From CAIKOD01 sp035543455 (GTDB taxonomy: Archaea; Halobacteriota; Methanomicrobia; Methanomicrobiales; Methanospirillaceae), in contig DATKKE010000035.1 in NCBI GenBank assembly GCA_035543455.1, forward strand, positions 1 through 7,733: a stretch of 7,733 nt of DNA, given 5' to 3'. Each line of letters starts with the position of its first letter. The stretch's first letter is position 1. The translations under genes and the position numbers were made by a program. The notes under the pieces are model-generated. The model had not been told where the DNA came from, made no database searches, and was given only the letters and a program-made list of their open reading frames with translations. Shown here in pieces: positions 1 to 5,012 of the stretch.

Positions 1-148
1 ATTGCAGCGTTCGTTGCATTCATTTTCATCACATGATCACCTGAGCTCAGTTTTGTTAGGTACATCCTTGAATCAGGAAACCAGAGTGCTTTTGCTCTCC
101 AATACCCCGATATAAATGTATTCAAAATATCCTCTCACGTAACCTATT

Positions 149-167
149 TAAATCTTTCCCAGATTTA
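149..167. repeat. Short perfect inverted repeat
   Basis: TAAATCT (149-155) and AGATTTA (161-167) form a 7-bp stem with a 5-nt TTCCC loop. A run of seven T follows at 184-190, 16 bp further on. Together these could end plus-strand transcription entering from the left edge, but no gene is visible there. Confidence 0.25.
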
Positions 168-218
168 CGCCTCGTTTGCAACCTTTTTTTCCATTATCAC
201 GGGTTAAGAGCGCGTGAA

Positions 219-332
219 ATGCGGTACACGGATATGAAAAGTCACCATACCAAGCTCAGGGACTTCATAACAAACCGTGAGAAGATCCGCCCAATTTCGT
301 ACAAAATCGAACAGGAAGAGTTAATAGCTTAA
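219..332 (+). CDS. Doubtful 37-residue ORF downstream of uvrB
   Basis: ATG to TAA encodes 37 residues, rich in charged residues (begins MRYTDMKSHHTKL, ends YKIEQEELIA). The frame is open back to about position 72 without another start. A TATA-like TATAAATG lies at about 111-118, and a hairpin with a T run follows at 377-404, so a small plus-strand transcription unit is conceivable. No Shine-Dalgarno and no recognised family. A T7 run at 184-190 between the TATA-like element and the ATG would itself tend to end an archaeal transcript. Chance is the more likely explanation. Confidence 0.13.
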   Translation: MRYTDMKSHHTKLRDFITNREKIRPISYKIEQEELIA

Positions 333-376
333 CAAGGTAAACAGATTTTGTTATATCCAAAAACCGGTGGGATGTC

Positions 377-404
377 AAATGTCTGTCACACAGCAGACAT
401 TTTT
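377..404 (+). terminator. Perfect 9-bp hairpin with T run
   Basis: AAATGTCTG (377-385) and CAGACATTT (394-402) pair perfectly around an 8-nt loop, and the right arm merges into a run of five T (400-404). This has intrinsic-terminator geometry for plus-strand transcription. No convincing plus-strand gene lies upstream in the window apart from the doubtful frame at 219-332. It could instead be an operator or an RNA structure in the 3' region of uvrB, where on the minus strand the right side offers only three T. Confidence 0.3.
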
Positions 405-493
405 AGCTTTAATCTCCTATGCGCGTCATAATAAAACAACCCCCGTACATCACCCGGTCAGGTTATTCAATAAGATATAAATTTCAGATCCGG

Positions 494-527
494 TAACAGA
501 GCGTAAATACAAAAATACGATCTGTTA
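494..527. repeat. Long dyad, 11 paired bases with one mismatch
   Basis: TAACAGA (494-500) pairs with TCTGTTA (521-527), and inside it CGTA (502-505) pairs with TACG (516-519), separated by a single G/A mismatch. The loop is AATACAAAAA. On the minus strand the loop contains T5, the first run of five T after the uvrB stop in that direction, so this could mark the 3' end of the uvrB transcript in an archaeon. That role is inference; the dyad itself is directly visible. Confidence 0.4.
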
Positions 528-528
528 T

Positions 529-546
529 ATTGTAAAGCTTAACAAT
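529..546. repeat. 18-bp near-perfect palindrome
   Basis: ATTGTAAAGCTTAACAAT is symmetric at 16 of 18 positions around a central AAGCTT, with one symmetric A/A mismatch. It starts 1 bp after the dyad at 494-527. Its right part, AGCTTAACAA (536-545), is repeated at 326-335. It looks like a binding site for a dimeric protein, but AT-rich spacers produce such sequences by chance. Confidence 0.35.
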
Positions 547-601
547 CTCAATCGGTTCCCTTTATATATAGGGATCTCTTTTAATTTTAAAGTTTTTTAT
601 T

Positions 602-634
602 TTTCCTGATTTTCCGGGTTTGGTGATCAGGAAA
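602..634. repeat. Perfect 9-bp inverted repeat just after uvrB
   Basis: TTTCCTGAT (602-610) and ATCAGGAAA (626-634) pair perfectly around a 15-nt loop, 46 bp beyond the uvrB stop. In the uvrB transcript it would form a 3'-UTR stem followed by an A-rich, not T-rich, stretch, so it is not a standard intrinsic terminator in that direction. It contains a TGATCA (624-629). It could protect the 3' end of the mRNA. Confidence 0.35.
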
Positions 635-680
635 TTCGGGGACAAATTGCAGTCCACTTCTCCAGGACTATCAGCTGTTG

Positions 681-2615
681 CTATACAGTGCCGAGCCTCG
701 ATCTTATCGCATTCATCTGGTCACGAAGCCGTATTGCCTCCTCAAAATCGAGATTTTCCGCTGCATCTCTCATACGGGCATCGAGTTCGATTACCAGGTT
801 AGGAAGTTCGGTTTTCGGGATATGCCTGACATCCCTGATATCCACTTCCTTCTCCCGGACGGGCTTGATGATGGTCGCAGGGACAATGTGGTGCTCTTCG
901 TTGAATGCGAGTTGCATCTCGCGTCTCCTCTTTGTCTCGCCGAGCGCTTCACTAATGGACCCCGTGATGGTGTCCGCATAAAGCACGACGTGTGAATTGA
1001 CGTTCCTCGCCGCTCTTCCGATGATCTGGATCAGGCTCCTCGCATCCCTGAGGAAGCCTTCCTTATCCGCATCGAGGATCCCGATAAACCCTACTTCAGG
1101 AATATCGAGGCCTTCCCTGAGCAGGTTTATGCCGACCAGGACGTCGAATTTTCCGAGCCTGAGCTCTCTGATTATCTCTGTTCTCTGGAGGGTGTCAATT
1201 TCGGAATGAAGATACCGGGTCCTGATCCCCATTCCGGCCAGGTACTCGGTATATTCCTCGGCGAGTTTTTTTGTCAGGGTAGTGAGGAGCACCCTGTCCC
1301 CCCGAGCGATGGTATTCCTGATTTCACCCATGACATTCTCTGTCTGCCCGGTTGTCGGCCTGACCTCCACGAGCGGGTCGACGAGACCCGTAGGCCTGAT
1401 GATCTGCTCGACGACCTGGTCCGATTTTTCAAGCTCATAGGCTCCCGGAGTCGCCGACACGAACACGACATCGTGCATGTACCGCTCAAATTCCTTAAAC
1501 ATCAGGGGCCGGTTATCATAGGCGCTTGGCAGGCGGAACCCATAGTCAACGAGCGATCTCTTCCGGGAACGATCGCCGCGGTACATCCCGTGCAACTGGG
1601 GAATTGTCTGGTGACTTTCATCGATAAAGAGGATAAAGTCTTTCGGGAAATAATCGAGAAGACAATAAGGCTTCTCGCCCGGCATCCGGAAATCAAAGTG
1701 ACGTGAATAATTTTCGATACCCTTGCAGCTGCCCGTCTCCTCGATCATTTCGAGGTCGTAATTGGTCCGTTGTTCCAGGCGGTGTGCCTCAAGGAGGCCG
1801 AGTTCGGGAAGTCGTTCCTGCAGTTCTTCCCGGATCGTCCGGATCGCACGTTTCTGGTCGTCTTCAGGAATTACGTAATGCCTGGCAGGATATACGTAAA
1901 AATAATTCATTTTTTCATTTACATGCCCGGAATTTTTATCAATTTCCACGATCCTGTCAATTTCATCGCCAAACAGCTCAACCCGGATAATGTTGTTGAA
2001 ATAACCGGGAATCAGGTCAATAGTATCCCCCTTTACCCTGAACCTGCCCGGCATGAGTTCCAGGTCGTTTCTCTGGAACTGGCAGGCGACCAGTTTTTCG
2101 ATGATTTCCTTCCTTGTCACCTGCTCCTTTACTTTCAGCTCGAATCCCATGTTCCGGAAGTTCTCCGGGCGGCCAAGCCCATAGATGCAGGAAACCGATG
2201 CCACGACGATTACATCGCGTCTTGACAGAAGCGATGCAGTGGCAGACAGACGGAGCTGCTCGATCTTCGGGTTTATCTGGGAATCTTTTTCGATGTACTG
2301 GTCTTTTGCCGGGAGGTACGATTCAGGCTGGTAATAGTCATAATATGAGACAAAATATTCAACCCGGTTTTCGGGGAAGAACTCTTTAAATTCATTGTAG
2401 AGCTGGGCCGCAAGGGTCTTGTTATGGGCAATGACCAGTGCCGGCCGCCCCAGTCCCGCAATAACATTCGCCATGGTAAATGTCTTTCCCGAACCGGTAA
2501 CACCGAGAAGTGTCTGGTAATGCATGCCGTTGCGGAGACCTCTTAAAAGCTTTCCAATCGCTTCCGGTTGCGAGCCCTGCGGTCCGAAGGGTGCCGCCAG
2601 TTTAAATTCGGTCAT
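681..2615 (-). CDS. uvrB: UvrABC system protein B (NER damage-verification ATPase)
   Basis: UvrB is loaded onto damaged DNA by UvrA, verifies the lesion with a cryptic helicase activity and recruits UvrC; it acts in the cytoplasm on chromosomal DNA. The 644-residue product is close to the usual family length (E. coli about 673). Seen in order: Walker A GVTGSGKT (38-45); the beta-hairpin region YYDYYQPESYLP (91-102) that clamps a DNA strand; Walker B/DEAD-like DESH (332-335); SATPG (387-391); motif V VGINLLREGLDIPEV (494-508); motif VI QIIGRAARN (530-538); and a C-terminal UVR helix pair near 609-637 that contacts UvrC. The ATG start places FKLAAPFGPQGSQPEAI exactly where family N-termini begin. 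No Shine-Dalgarno is visible before it. It lies 743 bp downstream of uvrC on the same strand, so it probably has its own promoter. The stop is TAG. No frameshift or missing motif was seen. Confidence 0.98.
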   Translation of the reverse strand: MTEFKLAAPFGPQGSQPEAIGKLLRGLRNGMHYQTLLGVTGSGKTFTMANVIAGLGRPALVIAHNKTLAAQLYNEFKEFFPENRVEYFVSYYDYYQPESYLPAKDQYIEKDSQINPKIEQLRLSATASLLSRRDVIVVASVSCIYGLGRPENFRNMGFELKVKEQVTRKEIIEKLVACQFQRNDLELMPGRFRVKGDTIDLIPGYFNNIIRVELFGDEIDRIVEIDKNSGHVNEKMNYFYVYPARHYVIPEDDQKRAIRTIREELQERLPELGLLEAHRLEQRTNYDLEMIEETGSCKGIENYSRHFDFRMPGEKPYCLLDYFPKDFILFIDESHQTIPQLHGMYRGDRSRKRSLVDYGFRLPSAYDNRPLMFKEFERYMHDVVFVSATPGAYELEKSDQVVEQIIRPTGLVDPLVEVRPTTGQTENVMGEIRNTIARGDRVLLTTLTKKLAEEYTEYLAGMGIRTRYLHSEIDTLQRTEIIRELRLGKFDVLVGINLLREGLDIPEVGFIGILDADKEGFLRDARSLIQIIGRAARNVNSHVVLYADTITGSISEALGETKRRREMQLAFNEEHHIVPATIIKPVREKEVDIRDVRHIPKTELPNLVIELDARMRDAAENLDFEEAIRLRDQMNAIRSRLGTV

Positions 2616-2640
2616 TGTATCGCAAGGTTGTCTGGTTTTT

Positions 2641-2715
2641 GGGATTGATCAGTATAGCACGGATTGGTTTATGATCCAGGAACTGATGATCAGGCCCTTT
2701 TCCTTCGTGATCATG
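2641..2715 (-). promoter_or_regulatory. Probable uvrB control region with three TGATCA palindromes
   Basis: This is the segment directly upstream of uvrB. Read on the minus strand it has a TATA-like CTATACT (2657-2651), which would place a transcript start about 10-15 nt before the ATG. The 6-bp palindrome TGATCA occurs at 2646-2651, 2687-2692 and 2708-2713. The first abuts the TATA-like element and the second is the core of an 11-bp dyad CTGATGATCAG (2683-2693). An operator function is inference. No bacterial SOS (LexA) box of the CTG-N10-CAG type was found. Confidence 0.25.
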
Positions 2716-3033
2716 GGGACATTGGTTACATAAGGATATTGATAGGTACAAAAAGAGTTATTCACCGATCCCGGGAGTATGTTACTTTATGTGTAATTCA
2801 GCTCTGTTGAATTCCTTCTATTGTTAAATCTTCTCTGAATAATCCCGCAGGAGGGGTCCCACCTAATCCCTTCCCGATGAGGATAACCATTGGACAGGGT
2901 TAATCCGGGCACTGGGAATTAATCATTCGCGATACAGCCCTATGCCGACCGGTCGTCGTAGCGGCTGGGAGCGGAGCCTGAAAACGTCAGATTATGTAAA
3001 CCAATCTAAAATCATGAGAATTAAAATAACATT
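2716..3033. other. Upstream half of the uvrC-uvrB spacer, no supported gene
   Basis: No convincing gene in this stretch. It contains an inverted repeat AATTCA/TGAATT (2795-2800 and 2808-2813), a 10-bp palindrome CGACCGGTCG (2946-2955) in a short GC-rich patch at about 2941-2983, and an A5 run (2750-2754) that reads as T5 on the minus strand and could end a uvrAC transcript. A 30-codon minus-strand frame at 2798-2890 has no other support. Confidence 0.6.
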
Positions 3034-3348
3034 GTGCACGTGACGGAAATATTTCGGAGGCATGGTCTCAGCAAAGCGCTCTATGAGCCCTTTTGCTCAT
3101 GGATGAGCATGAAAAAGGAAGGGTTATTGACTTCCGGTCTGACTTTTTCATACCAGTCAATATTTCTATTGGTGACGTTGCGGGTTTTAGGAAAGAAAAC
3201 GGAGAATAAAGGGATTTTCACAGATTTGTACCTTCCAGCCGGTACGCTCAATGCCAGTTCTCTGATACGGTACCTTGCCCTGTACCGTGATCCAAGAATA
3301 CCAGTTCTTGCAAAGCCAGGGATCCGAAGGAAGTACTCTCTTTCCTGA
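3034..3348 (+). CDS. Doubtful hypothetical protein in the uvrB-uvrC spacer
   Basis: This is a 104-codon frame from GTG to TGA on the strand opposite the uvr genes, ending 10 bp from the uvrC stop (tail to tail). It is not over a known gene, so it is not a simple shadow. Against it: the GTG start has no ribosome binding site; a GGAGG at 3056-3060 lies inside the frame and only 1 nt before an out-of-frame ATG (3062); and about 90 codons of the same DNA are also open on the minus strand without a start. Internal Met codons at 3103 and 3109 would give about 80 residues. The product has a moderately hydrophobic stretch (YQSIFLLVTLRVLG) and a basic C-terminus. I recognise no family. It could be a decayed gene, a dispersed repeat or non-coding sequence. 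Confidence 0.2.
   Translation: MHVTEIFRRHGLSKALYEPFCSWMSMKKEGLLTSGLTFSYQSIFLLVTLRVLGKKTENKGIFTDLYLPAGTLNASSLIRYLALYRDPRIPVLAKPGIRRKYSLS
3083..3109. repeat. Two overlapping, mutually exclusive hairpins
   Basis: ATGAGC (3083-3088), GCTCAT (3095-3100) and ATGAGC (3103-3108) alternate in orientation. The middle arm can pair leftward (6 bp, 6-nt loop) or rightward as TGCTCA/TGAGCA (3094-3099 with 3104-3109, 4-nt loop), but not both. They lie inside the doubtful plus-strand frame and about 250 bp beyond the uvrC stop. No T run follows on either strand. Confidence 0.3.
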
Positions 3349-3358
3349 ACGGATTTTC

Positions 3359-4912
3359 TTATCCTTTTATGGATTTCTTCTTTCGTAAAAGCCTGTGATA
3401 TGCAACAGCGAAACGATGTGCTTCGTCTCGTATTTCCTGGAGAAAAAGAGAAGCCCGTTCCTTCCTGTCGATCGGGAGCGGGTGGGCATGACCCTGCATA
3501 TAGACCTGTTCTTCTTTTTTCGCAAGCGCGATGACTGGTATAGTCAGTCCCAGGTCCCTTGTCTCCTTCACGGCTGCGTGCAGCTGGCCCTTGCCGCCAT
3601 CTACCATGATAAGGTCGGGGAGGATGCTGCGTTCTTCGAGAAGTCTCGCATACCGTCTCCGGACGACTTCCCCGATAGCGGATACATCATCGATTCCTTC
3701 CACGGTCTTTATCCTGAACCGCCGGTAATTCTGTTTATCGGGGCGGCCGTCACAGAACCGGACCATGGAACCGACAACCGATGTGCCGGTTGTGTGGGAT
3801 ATGTCAAAACATTCGATTACCCTTGGGAGGCCTTCGAGACCGAGATGGTCCTTCAGCTCATGGAGCCGGATTTCATCACCGAAGAACACGGTCTCGATAT
3901 TTACTTTTACCAGGTCGAGCAGGCGTCGCTTCGCACCTCTTTGCGGTACCGTCACCGTCACTTTTTTTCCCTTCTTTTCCGAGAGGAATTCTTCCATCGG
4001 TACGCTTACCGTCTCCGGGAGAATAATTTCAGGCGGCGGTTCGGTCATCGAATAATACTGGACAAGGAATTCTTCGAGAAATTCCTCGCGGTAATCAAAC
4101 ACGAATTCTTTCTTATTTGCAAGCGTTCCTCCATGAACGGGAAACACCATGAGATAAACACGGCCATCGTCGACGACGTAATTCAGGATATCTTCCTCGG
4201 CATCGGTTGGTCTTGCCACGTCCTGGCGGCCGCCAAGACGTTCAACAGCCGATATCTGGTCCCTTGCCTTCATCGCGAGCTCATAGTTCCGGGTCTCTGA
4301 ATATTTCATCATTTCTTCTTTTAACTGAGCGATAAGTTCCCCGGATTTACCTTTGAGGACCATCGTCGCCTTCCTGATCTGCTCGCCATATTCATCCCTG
4401 CTCACCTCGCCGATGCAGGGTGCCGTGCAGGTCCGGATATGATACCTCAGGCAGGGTCTTCTTTTGAGGTTTTTACAGGTACGCAACCTGAAAACCTTTT
4501 TTACGACCGAATATACGTAATCCCGTTCGGCTGCCGAGACAAATGGCCCGAAGAAGGTACCTCGTGATGCCGGCCGGCGGGCAATCCTGATACAGGGAAA
4601 TTCCTCGTCGGTCAGCTCGATATAGGCGTACTGCTTTGCGTCCTTGAGATCGATGTTGTACCGGGGCTGGTGAGTCTTGATCAGGCTGTTTTCAAGAATC
4701 AGGGCTTCGACCTCGTTGGTTGTCACGATGTAGTTCACCGAGTCGATATGTTCTACCAGTGACTGTGTTTTCGGATCGTGGTCCCGTTTCCGGAAATACG
4801 ACGATACCCTTTTTTTCAGGTTTTTCGCCTTTCCAATATAGATAATTGTTCCGCCGGCGTCAGAAAAGAGGTAACAACCGGGATTTCCGGGAAGGTCGGA
4901 GAGATCGATCAT
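3359..4912 (-). CDS. uvrC: UvrABC system protein C, short form lacking the C-terminal HhH pair
   Basis: UvrC makes the 3' and 5' incisions around a lesion in the UvrB-DNA complex. The 517-residue product shows an N-terminal GIY-YIG nuclease (CYLF near 13-16, IIYIGKAKNLKKR 23-35, with R35 and E74 as likely catalytic residues for the 3' cut). A cysteine cluster follows (C146, C154, C162, C166; the equivalent cysteines in family members have been linked to an Fe-S cluster), then a UVR segment at about 193-226 for UvrB binding. The C-terminal RNase H-like domain has D370 (CFDIS), D438 (MVDGGKGQ) and RDEAHRFA (D496, H499) for the 5' cut. The protein ends 18 residues after H499, whereas E. coli UvrC (about 610) continues into two helix-hairpin-helix motifs. 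Neither is found here or in the frames just downstream. The ATG start is the only plausible one and fits the family N-terminus. No Shine-Dalgarno is seen; the ATG overlaps the TGA of an upstream 31-codon frame. Confidence 0.97.
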   Translation of the reverse strand: MIDLSDLPGNPGCYLFSDAGGTIIYIGKAKNLKKRVSSYFRKRDHDPKTQSLVEHIDSVNYIVTTNEVEALILENSLIKTHQPRYNIDLKDAKQYAYIELTDEEFPCIRIARRPASRGTFFGPFVSAAERDYVYSVVKKVFRLRTCKNLKRRPCLRYHIRTCTAPCIGEVSRDEYGEQIRKATMVLKGKSGELIAQLKEEMMKYSETRNYELAMKARDQISAVERLGGRQDVARPTDAEEDILNYVVDDGRVYLMVFPVHGGTLANKKEFVFDYREEFLEEFLVQYYSMTEPPPEIILPETVSVPMEEFLSEKKGKKVTVTVPQRGAKRRLLDLVKVNIETVFFGDEIRLHELKDHLGLEGLPRVIECFDISHTTGTSVVGSMVRFCDGRPDKQNYRRFRIKTVEGIDDVSAIGEVVRRRYARLLEERSILPDLIMVDGGKGQLHAAVKETRDLGLTIPVIALAKKEEQVYMQGHAHPLPIDRKERASLFLQEIRDEAHRFAVAYHRLLRKKKSIKG

Positions 4913-5004
4913 GATACGTTTTGCGTGATCAACCCGTATGACCCAAATCCGGTGGTGGGCAGGTCCGCAATCCTTTTGATCTTCCGGAGACCGTTAACTC
5001 CCAT
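4909..5004 (-). CDS. Possible 31-residue mini-ORF coupling uvrA to uvrC
   Basis: An ATG 8 bp after the uvrA stop opens a 31-codon frame (begins MGVNGLRKIKRIADL, ends LITQNVS). Its TGA shares the ATGA tetranucleotide with the uvrC start, an arrangement typical of translational coupling. It nearly fills the uvrA-uvrC spacer. About 63% of its codons end in G or C, resembling the flanking genes rather than the AT-rich spacers elsewhere. The same frame is open upstream for some 50 codons into the uvrA tail but has no other ATG, GTG or TTG. I recognise no family and it has no membrane segment. It could be a small leader peptide that delivers ribosomes to uvrC, which has no visible Shine-Dalgarno, or chance. 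No Shine-Dalgarno precedes its own start. Confidence 0.3.
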   Translation of the reverse strand: MGVNGLRKIKRIADLPTTGFGSYGLITQNVS

Positions 5005-5012
5005 AATATTCT

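Larger units (their letters stand above)
1..680. other. Non-coding region downstream of uvrB
   Basis: This visibly AT-rich DNA has no recognised gene. It holds the inverted repeats at 149-167, 377-402, 494-527, 529-546 and 602-634, the direct repeat AGCTTAACAA at 326-335 and 536-545, and TATA-like stretches at 111-118 and 561-570. The latter sits in a small CCCT/AGGG dyad. T-rich DNA lies at about 579-605. I see no tRNA, rRNA, CRISPR or insertion-sequence end. Confidence 0.7.

Noticed and set aside
1..680. CRISPR array or insertion sequence remnant
   Set aside because: No regularly spaced repeats, no terminal inverted repeats with target duplication, and no transposase motif.
1206..2225. Plus-strand frames of 166 and 151 codons
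   Set aside because: They are antisense to the conserved core of uvrB; shadow frames of a moderately GC-rich gene.
2616..2760. LexA/SOS box ahead of uvrB
   Set aside because: No CTG-N10-CAG-like site is present; CTGATGATCAG is too short to be one.
2798..2890. 30-codon minus-strand frame (MVILIGKGLGG start) upstream of uvrB
   Set aside because: No ribosome binding site, no family resemblance and no positional link to a neighbour; within chance expectation.
2941..2983. GC-rich patch as a tRNA or other structured RNA
   Set aside because: The stems are only 4-5 bp and there is no T-loop GTTCGAAT-type sequence or cloverleaf.
3034..3358. Frameshifted HhH tail of uvrC
   Set aside because: I read all minus frames after the uvrC stop. 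One contains IPGF, but the rest does not fit a helix-hairpin-helix pair.
3395..4300. 301-codon plus-strand frame
   Set aside because: It lies wholly antisense to uvrC, whose family motifs are intact on the other strand, and the product shows no family motif.
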